Shown: positions 16,816 through 26,244, counted from the stretch's first letter. The stretch: DNA of 33,267 nt from Enterococcus gallinarum NBRC 100675 (GCF_001544275.1 NZ_BCQE01000036.1:1-33267), one strand, 5' to 3'. Program-made: numbers and translations. The notes: a model not told the origin generated them from the letters alone.

Positions 16816-17327
16816 AATTCGCGAAAGAACAGCTAACATTGACATCAAATGGCAATCGGGTATCTTATCATAATATTACGCAAAAAGTGAAGGACTTTGT
16901 AGAGAGAAGCCAAATCAAAAACGGCATCTGTTTAGTCCAATCCCCACACACAACTTGTTCCGTCATTTTCGAGGAATTCATGCATGATACGGATTTTAAT
17001 GGGGATGAATTTTTACAAGTTGATCTGAATCGCATTTTGGATAAACTAGTGCCTAGAGAACTCTCGGAAAATACAAATTATCGTTACCCTGGACCGAAAC
17101 ATTTGGAATTTCTGATGAGCCTAGATGATCCTAACTATCCGACAGATCCAGCAACGATTTTAAATGGCGATGCCCATATCCGTTCTTCGTTTTTCGGGGC
17201 GAGTGAAAGTTTTATTTTACATGAAGGAAAGCTTGAAATTGGTTCTGTAGGGTATATTTATTTCGTGGATTTTGACCAAAACCGAGTTAGGAATCGAACC
17301 TGCCATCTTATGTTGATGGGTGAATAA
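16812..17327 (+). CDS. YjbQ/UPF0047-family protein
   Basis: A 171-residue member of the YjbQ family. It shows the two family blocks: QSPHTTCSVIFEE (43-55, His46 and Cys49) and NGDAHIRSSFFG, followed by a GKLEIGS and DFDQNRVRNR ending. Typical members have 130-140 residues; this one is longer by an insertion of about 30 residues around 57-115. The family is described as a secondary thiamine-phosphate-synthase-like activity, and its physiological role is unclear. Translational coupling to the isomerase gene points to a metabolic or repair role in this sugar pathway. It is the last gene of the operon; no strong terminator follows. Confidence 0.87.
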   Translation: MKFAKEQLTLTSNGNRVSYHNITQKVKDFVERSQIKNGICLVQSPHTTCSVIFEEFMHDTDFNGDEFLQVDLNRILDKLVPRELSENTNYRYPGPKHLEFLMSLDDPNYPTDPATILNGDAHIRSSFFGASESFILHEGKLEIGSVGYIYFVDFDQNRVRNRTCHLMLMGE

Positions 17328-17405
17328 AGCAACTGCTAGTGGCAACTGGGGCAGCAGTATTCTGCAAGGACATGGGAAAAGTCGAACGCTTGAGCCGAAA
17401 TGCGT

Positions 17406-17411
17406 TATAAT
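17406..17411 (+). promoter_or_regulatory. Candidate -10 box for the GNAT gene
   Basis: A perfect TATAAT lies about 34 nt before the TTG start. The -35 region (TCGAAC, 18 nt upstream) is poor. It would allow transcription separate from the upstream operon. Confidence 0.35.
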
Positions 17412-17444
17412 CAATGAGACAATGAAATTTATGGAGGGATCAAT

Positions 17445-17942
17445 TTGATTATTCGCCCAATGACAGCTAGTGATTGTCGATCAATCGATCAAGCGTTTCT
17501 TGCACAACAATGGCCTAGTCGTCAAGCTACATTAGAGAGATATCTTCAAGAACAGAGCCGCGGACTGCGACAGGTCTTTGTCGCGGAAGACTCGGGACAG
17601 ATTGCAGGCTATGCGACATTGATTCCCCACGCAAAAGCCGGTCCTTTTAAAAAGAATGGCTATCCGGAGATCACCGATCTAAATGTCTTTCAAAACTTTC
17701 AGCGGCAAGGAATCGGCGCTAAGCTGCTCCAAGCTGCAGAAGAACAAGCCAAAACATTTTCGTCTGTGATCACCATTGGTGTGGGGCTTCATTCTGGTTA
17801 TGGCACTGCACAGCGACTGTATTTAAAAAATGGCTACTTACCTGACGGATCAGGGGTCTGGTTTGAGAATCAAGTCTTGGCAATGGGTGCTGCTTGTTAC
17901 AATAATGACGATCTTGTGCTTTATCTTTCTAAGTCCTTTTGA
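17445..17942 (+). CDS. GNAT-family N-acetyltransferase
   Basis: A 165-residue GCN5-related acetyltransferase. It starts IIRPMTASDCRSIDQAFL and carries the acetyl-CoA-binding motif A around residues 80-103 (DLNVFQNFQRQGIGAKLL), then YGTAQRLYLKNGY in motif B. The substrate is unknown. The start is a TTG, supported by GGAGGG seven bases upstream. The gene has its own likely -10 box and a strong terminator, so it is probably monocistronic. Confidence 0.9.
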   Translation: MIIRPMTASDCRSIDQAFLAQQWPSRQATLERYLQEQSRGLRQVFVAEDSGQIAGYATLIPHAKAGPFKKNGYPEITDLNVFQNFQRQGIGAKLLQAAEEQAKTFSSVITIGVGLHSGYGTAQRLYLKNGYLPDGSGVWFENQVLAMGAACYNNDDLVLYLSKSF

Positions 17943-17998
17943 CAAGCAACCAGCGTGTTATTTCTATCTAACAGGTATAATCTACAGAAAATACGATG

Positions 17999-18038
17999 AA
18001 CGTCAATGCTAGGAGCATACTAGCCTTGACGTTTTTTT
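17999..18038 (+). terminator. Rho-independent terminator after the GNAT gene
   Basis: AACGTCAATGCTAG pairs with CTAGCCTTGACGTT (one mismatch) over a 7-nt loop and is followed by TTTTT. Confidence 0.8.
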
Positions 18039-18118
18039 CTACGACCAAACAAGCTTCGACGTATCTCGGTCCTGCTAGATATTTTAGGAAGAATGGTATG
18101 ACCCGCATATTTGTTCGC

Positions 18119-18161
18119 CAAAAACAGCGTTCTTTCCTTTGATTAGAAAGGAAGAACGCTG
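18119..18161 (-). terminator. Terminator of the membrane-anchored protein gene
   Basis: On the minus strand CAGCGTTCTTCCTTT pairs with AAAGGAAAGAACGCTG, with one bulged base, and is followed by TTTTT. Confidence 0.75.
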
Positions 18162-18189
18162 TCTAGATTCTGTTCCATATTCAAAAAAA

Positions 18190-19335
18190 TCAGTAACACT
18201 TCTCGCAGGGGGTCAATCCTTTGCTTAAAGCTTCGGACAACGTAGCTGGGAAATAAGTACCATTGCCGCATTTATGGGTGTGATACTTCTTCCCTGTACG
18301 GGTGATCATGACATATTCTTCTGCTTGATTGCTTGTGGTTTGATTTGACTGGCTGGCTTGGTTTGCCTGCTGTTCCGCAGCGGCGGCTGCTTGCCGTTCT
18401 TGTTCGGCTTTAGCAAGCTGCCGTTCTTGTTCTTCACGAATCGATTGGCGAACAGCTTCAGCTCGCTGCGTCAATCCATCATCTGCTGAGGGAAGCTTGG
18501 CAATCGCAGAAGTTGCACTAGCTAAGTTTGCTTCAGTCGGCTCTGCTTCGGCTTTTTCAACAGCTTTGGTCGCTTGTGCTTGCAATTTCGCTTGTGTTTC
18601 TTTCTCTTCAACTTTTGTTTGTAAAGAAGCCAGTCGATCTTCAAATTCAGTTTTCGTCAAACTTGTTGCTGCAACAAGCTTGGCAGCTGCCTCAAGGTCT
18701 GTTCTGCTTAGACTTTGTTCCGCTTTTTCTAACGCGCTGGCGATCTGCAGATGATCTTGGAGGACGGCCAAACGTTGATCATAATCGTCATATGTTTTGC
18801 TGAGAGAATGAACCAATGTTGCTGCTTCATCATATTTTTTTTGTGTTGGTTTAGATTCTGCCAACGCTAGTGCAGTTTCGACCCGTTTAATCAGTTCTTT
18901 CTCCGCTTTTTCTGCTTCTAAATAAGCCACAAATTCTTTGGAAGGTTTGATCAAGACTTCCTGTTCTTTTTTCTGATCATTTAAGGCAGCTTTTACCACA
19001 ACTTGTTGCTCAGTGGCATCATTCAGGTGAACTGTGTAGCTAAAAGAACCTTTGCTGTTTTTGACCGTTTCTCCATTGATCGTTAGGACAGCATCGGCCG
19101 TGGCTTCCCCTTCGATAGTCGCTTTTCCTGTTTCATCCGTTTGTATTTCAGGTGAAATAACAGATAGTGTCAAATTGCTCGGAGATAAAATTGCACCAAC
19201 AAAAAATAGAATAACGCTTCCGCATAAAATAAATCCCAATCTTTTTTTCGGTCGCTTCTTGATGGCAGCGATAATCAACAAAATACCGCTTACAATTACT
19301 GCTAAGAAACTGACCAAACTAATCCACATACCCAT
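18190..19335 (-). CDS. Membrane-anchored protein with Ig-like domain, helical stalk and C-terminal Cys/His motif
   Basis: About 381 residues. Two N-terminal transmembrane helices (WISLVSFLAVIVSGILLIIA and GFILCGSVILFFVGAIL) are followed by a beta-rich domain of bacterial Ig-like type (SPEIQTDETGKATIEG...SFSYTVHLND). A long, charged helical region with three imperfect repeats of about 65 residues follows, then an A/E/Q-rich segment, and finally YHTHKCGNGTYFPATLSEAL ... PCEKCY. That tail resembles the Cys/His metal-binding motif at the C-terminus of some secreted nucleases and surface proteins. The domain order suggests a surface-exposed protein. The start is placed at 19335 because a longer in-frame GTG at 19356 would be nearly leaderless from the TATAAT at 19371-19376, and AAAGGA precedes this ATG. 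The function is unknown. Confidence 0.8.
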   Translation of the reverse strand: MGMWISLVSFLAVIVSGILLIIAAIKKRPKKRLGFILCGSVILFFVGAILSPSNLTLSVISPEIQTDETGKATIEGEATADAVLTINGETVKNSKGSFSYTVHLNDATEQQVVVKAALNDQKKEQEVLIKPSKEFVAYLEAEKAEKELIKRVETALALAESKPTQKKYDEAATLVHSLSKTYDDYDQRLAVLQDHLQIASALEKAEQSLSRTDLEAAAKLVAATSLTKTEFEDRLASLQTKVEEKETQAKLQAQATKAVEKAEAEPTEANLASATSAIAKLPSADDGLTQRAEAVRQSIREEQERQLAKAEQERQAAAAAEQQANQASQSNQTTSNQAEEYVMITRTGKKYHTHKCGNGTYFPATLSEALSKGLTPCEKCY

Positions 19336-19370
19336 AACTTTTCTAGTTCCTTTCACTTTTTGATGTCTTT

Positions 19371-19376
19371 ATTATA
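19371..19376 (-). promoter_or_regulatory. -10 box of the membrane-anchored protein gene
   Basis: The minus strand reads TGTTATAAT, an extended -10 element that places transcription start near 19364. No good -35 is seen. Confidence 0.45.
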
Positions 19377-19511
19377 ACATGATTTATATTAAAAACATGA
19401 AAAAAATAAGAAAATAAAACTAGATAATAACAATTTGTTTTTACGAATCGTTCTTATTTATAGAATCCTTTTTAGGGAGCGCTAGAAAACGGTTCCTTTT
19501 AATTGCTATTT

Positions 19512-19540
19512 TTTTAATACAGATGAAAATAGTGTATTAT
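19512..19540 (+). promoter_or_regulatory. Promoter of alsS-alsD
   Basis: TTTTAA (19512-19517) and TATTAT (19535-19540) are 17 nt apart, which puts transcription start near 19547. TTAATACAGAT occurs here (19514-19524) and again at 19582-19592 in the leader. A weak cre-like stretch AGAAAACGGTTCCT lies at 19484-19497. Confidence 0.45.
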
Positions 19541-19611
19541 TCTTGATAAATAAAAGAAAAGTGCTATTATTAGTCGTGAGATTAATACAGATTTTGAAAA
19601 GAGGTAGTACA

Positions 19612-21264
19612 GTGAGTAAAAAAGGTTCAGAAATTATTGTTGAAAGTTTAGAAAATCATCACGTCCCCTATATTTTTGGGATTCCAGGAGCAAAAATCGA
19701 TGGTGTCTTCGATACATTAGAAGACCATGGACCACAATTGATCTTAGCCCGGCATGAACAGAATGCTGCATTTATGGCACAAGCCATTGGCCGTTTGACT
19801 GGAGAGCCAGGAGTAGTCATTGCTACCAGTGGTCCAGGTGCCAGTAATTTAGCAACGGGATTAGTGACAGCGACAGCTGAAGGAGATCCAGTTCTGGCAT
19901 TGGCTGGGCAAGTGAAACGTTCTGATTTATCGAAACTGACCCATCAAAGTATGAATAACGCTGCTCTCTTTAGTCCAATAACCAAATACAGCACGGAGAT
20001 CCAAGATCCCGAAACATTATCTGAAAATATCGCAAATGCATTTCGAATCGCTAAAACCGCAAAAAAAGGTGCCAGTTTTCTGTCGATACCACAAGATGTA
20101 ACGGATGGCCAAGTCGAAGGAAGTGCCATCAAGCCATTATCAGCGCCAAAATTAGGACAAGCGAATCCAGAGGATATCGAGGATCTCGTTGAACGCATCA
20201 AGGAAGCAAAACTACCGGTTTTATTACTAGGCATGCGGGCTTCTGCTGAAAGCGAGACGGAAGCCATTCGTCATTTGATAGCGAAAACGGGATTACCAGT
20301 CGTGGAAACTTTTCAAGGAGCAGGAATCATTTCTCGTGCTTTGGAAGACCATTTCTTTGGCCGTGTGGGCTTGTTCCGTAATCAGCCAGGAGACATGCTG
20401 CTAAAACGAAGTGATTTAGTGATCGCTGTGGGGTATGATCCGATTGAATATGAAGCGCGCAATTGGAATGCAGAGAAAGACGCACGGATTATTGTGATTG
20501 ATGAAGTACCGATGGAAATCGATCCATACATGCAGCCTGAAGTAGAGCTGTTAGGCAGCATTGCCAAAATCATTGAGCAAGTGACACAAGCCATCGATCA
20601 ATATACGTTATCAGCAGATGCACAGAACTATTTAGCTACGTTGCAAGAAAAATTAACCGAAAAGCAAATAGAGGCCCGTGGAACAGAACAAACATTGCAT
20701 CCATTGGAGATCATTGATACATTGCAGCAAAAAGTGACGGATGAGATGACCGTGACTGTTGATGTCGGCAGTCACTACATTTGGATGGCGCGTCATTTCC
20801 GCAGTTATGAACCTCGCCATCTATTGTTTAGTAATGGGATGCAGACATTAGGTGTGGCATTGCCATGGGGAATTGCGGCAGCATTAGTGCGGCCGAATAC
20901 GCAAATTATTTCCGTATCTGGTGATGGTGGTTTCTTATTCTCTTCACAAGAATTAGAAACGGCTGTTCGCTTAAAACAGAACATCATTCATCTTATCTGG
21001 AATGATGGCACCTACAATATGGTGAAATTTCAGGAAGAAATGAAATATGATCGTGCTTCAGGTGTTCAATTTGGTCCTGTAGACTTTGTCAAATACGCGG
21101 AAGCCTTTGGGGCAAAGGGATTACGTGCCACAACAAAACAAGAATTGACAGCCGCGATCGAAGAAGGGTTTGCAACTGATGGACCAGTCGTCATTGATAT
21201 CCCAGTCGATTATTCCGATAATGCCGAATTAGGCAAGACGATTTTGCCGGATCAATTTTACTAA
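19612..21264 (+). CDS. alsS: Alpha-acetolactate synthase, catabolic
   Basis: Condenses two pyruvate molecules to alpha-acetolactate with thiamine diphosphate, the first step of acetoin formation. The 550-residue protein has the standard three domains. The catalytic glutamate Glu49 lies in [11 protein letters not shown]. The cofactor-binding motif GDGG starts at 437 and ends with Asn464 in WNDG. The start is the GTG at 19612, preceded by AAAGAGGT; a longer frame from a TTG at 19543 begins before the predicted transcription start. No regulatory small-subunit gene follows. It forms an operon with alsD, 31 bp downstream. Confidence 0.95.
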   Translation: MSKKGSEIIVESLENHHVPYIFGIPGAKIDGVFDTLEDHGPQLILARHEQNAAFMAQAIGRLTGEPGVVIATSGPGASNLATGLVTATAEGDPVLALAGQVKRSDLSKLTHQSMNNAALFSPITKYSTEIQDPETLSENIANAFRIAKTAKKGASFLSIPQDVTDGQVEGSAIKPLSAPKLGQANPEDIEDLVERIKEAKLPVLLLGMRASAESETEAIRHLIAKTGLPVVETFQGAGIISRALEDHFFGRVGLFRNQPGDMLLKRSDLVIAVGYDPIEYEARNWNAEKDARIIVIDEVPMEIDPYMQPEVELLGSIAKIIEQVTQAIDQYTLSADAQNYLATLQEKLTEKQIEARGTEQTLHPLEIIDTLQQKVTDEMTVTVDVGSHYIWMARHFRSYEPRHLLFSNGMQTLGVALPWGIAAALVRPNTQIISVSGDGGFLFSSQELETAVRLKQNIIHLIWNDGTYNMVKFQEEMKYDRASGVQFGPVDFVKYAEAFGAKGLRATTKQELTAAIEEGFATDGPVVIDIPVDYSDNAELGKTILPDQFY

Positions 21265-21295
21265 GAGTATTTATTTTACTTATAGAAGGAGCTTC

Positions 21296-22015
21296 ATGAT
21301 GAACGTGAAAAGCAAAAGTTATTTATATCAACACGGAACTTTAGGCGGGTTGATGGAAGATTTGATGGATGGTACCGAACAAATCGGCAAGATGTTAGCC
21401 TATGGTGATACAGGAATCGGTACATTAGCTGGTTCAAATGGTGAGATTATTTTCTTGGAGGGTGTGATTTATCATGTTGACGAAACAGGACAGGTGAAGC
21501 AGCTGACAGGGACCGAGACGACGCCGTATGCAGCTGTCGTTGATTTTGAAGCCACGGATGAACTTGCTTTTGACACAGAAGCTACAGATGAAGAAGTCAA
21601 GGGAAGACTATTAGCGACCATCAGTCCCAATTTGTTTGCGGCCATCAAGCTTCATGGAATGTTTGATACGATGCACGTGCGGGTAGCGCCTAAACAAGAA
21701 AAGCCCTATCCAAAATTCGTTGAAATCATTCAAAATCAACCTGAATTTACGGCGACAGAAATAGCAGGAACTATCGTAGGCTTCTTTACCCCGAAACTTT
21801 TCCATGGTGCTGCAGCAGCAGGCTTCCATCTGCACTTTATTAGTGACGATCATCAGTTTGCTGGTCATGTACTGGATTTTAGCTTAATCAGTGGTGAAGC
21901 AGAAGTAATGGAAGTAGCCGAGTTTCGTCAACATTTTCCCATTGAGAATGCTGAGTTCTTGCAGCGGGAAATCGACGTGGAAAAAATTGTCCGGGATATC
22001 GAAGAAGCGGAATGA
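21296..22015 (+). CDS. alsD: Alpha-acetolactate decarboxylase
   Basis: Converts alpha-acetolactate to acetoin, completing the pathway begun by AlsS. This lowers acid production from excess pyruvate. The 239-residue length fits the family. The metal-binding histidines are visible in GFHLHFISDDHQFAGH (His178, His180, His191). AAGGAG precedes two consecutive ATG codons (21296 and 21299), and either could be used. Transcribed with alsS. Confidence 0.95.
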   Translation: MMNVKSKSYLYQHGTLGGLMEDLMDGTEQIGKMLAYGDTGIGTLAGSNGEIIFLEGVIYHVDETGQVKQLTGTETTPYAAVVDFEATDELAFDTEATDEEVKGRLLATISPNLFAAIKLHGMFDTMHVRVAPKQEKPYPKFVEIIQNQPEFTATEIAGTIVGFFTPKLFHGAAAAGFHLHFISDDHQFAGHVLDFSLISGEAEVMEVAEFRQHFPIENAEFLQREIDVEKIVRDIEEAE

Positions 22016-23136
<1,121 letters not shown>

Positions 23137-23223
23137 CCAGCGGAATTTGATTTTTCTCTATATCTTAATGAAGTAGTTCCTAGTAGATTGGACAATAAAC
23201 ACCTGCTACAAATAGAAGTCAAT

Positions 23224-23282
23224 CCCCCTCTTACCATTAGATCCTTTTTGCTTAAAAGGATTCTAATGGTAAGGGGGTTTTT
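23224..23282 (+). terminator. Terminator after the NagB-like gene
   Basis: CTTACCATTAGATCCTTTT pairs with AAAAGGATTCTAATGGTAAG (one bulge), extended by CCCC/GGGG, followed by TTTTTG. It is strong and possibly bidirectional. Confidence 0.85.
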
Positions 23283-23325
23283 GTTGTACGTTGACAAAGC
23301 TTGTTTCAGAAGGAAAGCAGATTGT

Positions 23326-23354
23326 TTTACGACTTACAAAAAGTAAGTTATTAT
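23326..23354 (+). promoter_or_regulatory. Promoter of the MhqR-like operon
   Basis: TTTACG (23326-23331) and TATTAT (23349-23354) are spaced 17 nt. The spacer itself is a palindrome, ACTTAC-AAAAA-GTAAGT (23332-23348), a possible second regulatory site. Confidence 0.5.
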
Positions 23355-23372
23355 TATCTCGAATTCGAAATA
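23355..23372. promoter_or_regulatory. MhqR-box-like operator
   Basis: TATCTCGAATTCGAAATA is close to the palindromic box TATCTCGAATTCGAGATA known for MhqR of Bacillus subtilis (17 of 18 positions as I recall it). It begins directly after the -10, where a bound repressor would block transcription. The gene downstream encodes a MarR-family protein. Confidence 0.7.
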
Positions 23373-23391
23373 AATCGAGCGAGGTGAGGAA

Positions 23392-23820
23392 ATGGATCAT
23401 CAAGAGGAAGCATTGAAGGTCTATATTGGTTTATTACGCAGCAGCAGTCACTTAGAGCAGGTGGCTAAACAAGATGTCCGCTGTTATGGCTTGAATCTGA
23501 CAGAGTTTTCCGTTCTGGAACTGCTTTATCATAAAGGTACACACACCACCCAAGCCATCAAAGAAAAAATCTTGATTGCCAGCAGCAGCACGACGTACGT
23601 CATCGATCAACTCGTAAAAAAAGGCTGCGTTCGTCGAGAAACAAGTCAAACGGATCAGCGAATCACCTATGTCAGTCTGACAGATAAAGGGGCAGAATTG
23701 ATGGATCAGATCTTTCCAACTCATGCCACAAAAATTGCGGCAATTTTTGCCTCGCTTAGTATTGACGAGTTGCAAACATTAAAAACATTATTACGAAAAA
23801 TAACTTATAACGAGAAATGA
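23392..23820 (+). CDS. MarR-family repressor, MhqR-like
   Basis: A 142-residue winged-helix dimeric regulator. Its DNA-binding part spans about residues 32-98 (LTEFSVLELLYHKGTHTTQAI ..., VIDQLVKKGCVRRETSQTDQR, the wing D.R.T.V.LT). It leads an operon of VOC proteins, a flavin reductase-like protein and an MhqD-like hydrolase, and an MhqR-type box precedes it. The best reading is a repressor released by quinone or other electrophilic stress. Cysteines are few (Cys30 and Cys78), so thiol sensing is possible but not demonstrated. A GAGGTGAGG site precedes ATG. Confidence 0.9.
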   Translation: MDHQEEALKVYIGLLRSSSHLEQVAKQDVRCYGLNLTEFSVLELLYHKGTHTTQAIKEKILIASSSTTYVIDQLVKKGCVRRETSQTDQRITYVSLTDKGAELMDQIFPTHATKIAAIFASLSIDELQTLKTLLRKITYNEK

Positions 23821-23830
23821 GGAAGAAAAA

Positions 23831-24799
23831 ATGAGAAAACAAGACCAATTACTAGGGGTACACCATGTAACAGCCATGACCAGTGATGTCGAAAGAAACT
23901 ATCACTTCTTTACAGAGATTTTGGGGATGCGTTTAGTGAAGAAAACCGTCAATCAAGATGATATTTATACCTACCACACATATTTTGCGGATGATCTAGG
24001 TTCCCCAGGAACCACGATGACATTCTTTGATTTTCCCAATACCGATCGTGGCAGTAAAGGAACAAATTCAATTACCCGTACAGGCTTTCGCGTACCATCC
24101 GATGCTGCATTAGACTATTATAAAAAGCGTTTTGAGACATTTGATGTGAAACATGAAGCGATCACAACAGAATTTGGCAAAAAAGTGTTGCGCTTCTGGG
24201 ATTTTGATCAGCAATCTTACCAATTGATTTCTGATGAACACAATCAAGGCGTCAAAGCAGGTATTCCATGGAAACAAGGGCCAGTTCCAGAAGAATTCGC
24301 TATTTATGGTTTAGGCCCAGTCGAAATCTCCGTTTCTTATTTTGCCGATTTCAAGGGATTACTGGAAAATGTCTTTGGATTCAAAGCCATCGATCAAGAA
24401 GGAAATCGCACGCTATTAGAAGTTGGCGAGGGGGGCAATGGGGCAGAAATCGTCTTAGTCGAAGATACCACAAGCCCACAAGCACAACAAGGAGACGGGG
24501 AAGTGCATCACGTCGCCTTTCGTTTAGCCGATCGCCAATCTTTAGCCGTATGGCAAGAAGTTTTTGAAAATTTGGGTCTCGCGAATTCCGGCTATGTGGA
24601 CCGCTACTATTTTGAATCGCTGTATGTACGTGTAGGACATATTCTTTTTGAATTAGCGACAGATGAACCTGGCTTCATGGGTGACGAGCCTTACGAAACA
24701 TTGGGCGAAAAATTATCACTGGCTCCGTTTTTGGAAGACCAACGTGCAATGATCGAAAAAGCGATCAAGCCGTTTGATACCACTCGCAGCCATAACTAA
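23831..24799 (+). CDS. mhqO: MhqO-like ring-cleaving dioxygenase (VOC family)
   Basis: A 322-residue protein with two VOC (glyoxalase/bleomycin-resistance/dioxygenase) modules. Module one starts GVHHVTAMTSDVERNYHFF and module two lies at about residues 155-295, with the pair HHVAFRL and the glutamate of ILFELATDEPGF as likely metal ligands. Proteins of this family (MhqO, MhqA, MhqE) are induced by hydroquinones and catechols and are predicted to open aromatic rings. It follows the MarR gene by 10 nt. Substrate and metal are not shown by the sequence. Confidence 0.87.
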   Translation: MRKQDQLLGVHHVTAMTSDVERNYHFFTEILGMRLVKKTVNQDDIYTYHTYFADDLGSPGTTMTFFDFPNTDRGSKGTNSITRTGFRVPSDAALDYYKKRFETFDVKHEAITTEFGKKVLRFWDFDQQSYQLISDEHNQGVKAGIPWKQGPVPEEFAIYGLGPVEISVSYFADFKGLLENVFGFKAIDQEGNRTLLEVGEGGNGAEIVLVEDTTSPQAQQGDGEVHHVAFRLADRQSLAVWQEVFENLGLANSGYVDRYYFESLYVRVGHILFELATDEPGFMGDEPYETLGEKLSLAPFLEDQRAMIEKAIKPFDTTRSHN

Positions 24800-24809
24800 G
24801 GAGGTAAAA

Positions 24810-25547
24810 ATGATGCAACCCATTCAACAAATCCACCATATATCCGCAATCGTCGGTGACCCGCAAGAAAATGTAGACTTCTACCGCGAAGTATTAGGCT
24901 TGCGTTTAGTCAAACAAACCGTCAACTTTGATGATCCTTATACGTATCATCTCTACTACAGCAATCTGTCCATTGAAAATGGCACGATCATTACCTTTTT
25001 CCCATGGGCCAACGCGCATCCTGGTCGTGTCGGTAGCGGACAGGTGGGCACGATTACCTTTCGCATTCCTAAAGGCAGCAGCGACTATTGGAAACAACAA
25101 TTGGCCCATCATCAAGTCACTGTTCATGAGAGCCATCTATTTGGGCAACCAACATTGGAACTTCAAGATCCTCATGAACTGTCTTTAGCGCTAGTGGAAG
25201 GGGAAGCAGCGGAAACAAACGCGATTCTTGGGTTCCATGGAGCGGTCTTACTTTCCGCTAAGCCAGAGGAAACATTCAAGACGTTGACCCATGATCTAGG
25301 GCTGCAAGTTGTAGCGGAGACAGAATCAAACCGACGATTGGTGACTGCCGGACCAGTGAAACACGAGATTCTCCTACCAACAGAGCCACTGAGACCTGGT
25401 ACGATCCTTTTTGAGATTGCAACGGAATCTCCGGGATTTCTCATCGATGAACCATTGGAAACCCTGGGGACAGCACTCAAATTGCCCCCTCACTTTGAAG
25501 AGCGCCGCGGAGAAATCACAGCTCATTTACCCAAATTGACTGTTTAA
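24810..25547 (+). CDS. Second VOC-family protein, shortened paralogue of the upstream gene
   Basis: About 245 residues, clearly related to the preceding protein (IHHISAIVGDPQENVDFYRE, LGLRLVKQTVNFDDPYTYH, and the shared ending LFEIATESPGFLIDEPLETLG). Compared with the 322-residue neighbour it lacks about 50 residues in the second module. The lost block carries the HHVAFRL strand that supplies histidine in the other protein. Metal binding and ring cleavage are therefore questionable; it may be a partner subunit or bind a different ligand. The start at 24810 (or the adjacent ATG at 24813) follows AAGGAGG. A longer frame overlapping the previous gene is unlikely. Confidence 0.85.
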   Translation: MMQPIQQIHHISAIVGDPQENVDFYREVLGLRLVKQTVNFDDPYTYHLYYSNLSIENGTIITFFPWANAHPGRVGSGQVGTITFRIPKGSSDYWKQQLAHHQVTVHESHLFGQPTLELQDPHELSLALVEGEAAETNAILGFHGAVLLSAKPEETFKTLTHDLGLQVVAETESNRRLVTAGPVKHEILLPTEPLRPGTILFEIATESPGFLIDEPLETLGTALKLPPHFEERRGEITAHLPKLTV

Positions 25548-25599
25548 TTTACAAGTAGGAAGTCATCAATCATACACAAAAAAGAGAAAGCGGTGTTGC

Positions 25600-26244
25600 A
25601 TGATTTATTTGGATCCCCAAAATCTGACGCAAAGAGAAAATTATAAATTATTGATCGGCTCGATCATTCCGCGGCCGGTTGCCATCGTAACGACACGATC
25701 GGCAGAAGGGACCGTAAACATTGCCCCCTTCAGTTTCTTTTCGATCGTCAGTTCAGAACCCGCCATCGTTTCGATCGCTGTTCAGCGAAAAAAGGGCACG
25801 ATGAAAGATACGGCTCGTAACTTACTCACGACCAAGGAAGCAGTGATCCATATCTTGGATCGCAGCAATGTGGAAGCAGCCAATCAGGCAGCGGCACTGT
25901 TACCTGCAGAACAAAGTGAATTGACCGTCGCAAATTTTACGCCAGTCCCTTCTCAAACGGTTGGCGTACCCGGATTGCAAGAGGCGAAAATTCGCTTTGA
26001 AACCACCCTTTACCAACATGTACCGATTAACGAGGAAGAAACCAAGGAAAAAAACAAAGAAGAGATAAAAGTGGATCTGCTCTTACTTAAAATCACTGGG
26101 TATCAAATAAATGAACAGGTCTATGAAGAAGGAAAAATCAATCCCAAAAAATTGGCGGCAGTTAGCCGACTTGCGGGAAATTCGTATGCTGAGATCGGCG
26201 AGATCTTCGATTTGGCACGACCAAACGAGAAGGAGGACAAATGA
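25600..26244 (+). CDS. Flavin reductase-like FMN-binding protein
   Basis: A 214-residue flavoredoxin/flavin-reductase-like split-barrel protein. The N-terminal part contains YKLLIGSIIPRPVAIVTTRS, then NIAPFSFFSIVSSEPAIVSI, the FMN-binding core of this family, and KGTMKDTARNLLTTKEAVIH. A charged stretch (EEETKEKNKEEIK) near 145-157 is a probable loop. Such proteins reduce flavins or quinone-like compounds with NAD(P)H, which fits the electrophile-response operon. It overlaps the next gene by 4 nt (ATGA). A GAAAGCGG site precedes ATG. Confidence 0.87.
   Translation: MIYLDPQNLTQRENYKLLIGSIIPRPVAIVTTRSAEGTVNIAPFSFFSIVSSEPAIVSIAVQRKKGTMKDTARNLLTTKEAVIHILDRSNVEAANQAAALLPAEQSELTVANFTPVPSQTVGVPGLQEAKIRFETTLYQHVPINEEETKEKNKEEIKVDLLLLKITGYQINEQVYEEGKINPKKLAAVSRLAGNSYAEIGEIFDLARPNEKEDK

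Noticed and set aside
19543-19611. TTG at 19543 as start of alsS
   Set aside because: It lies before the predicted transcription start; the GTG at 19612 has the ribosome binding site and matches the family N-terminus.
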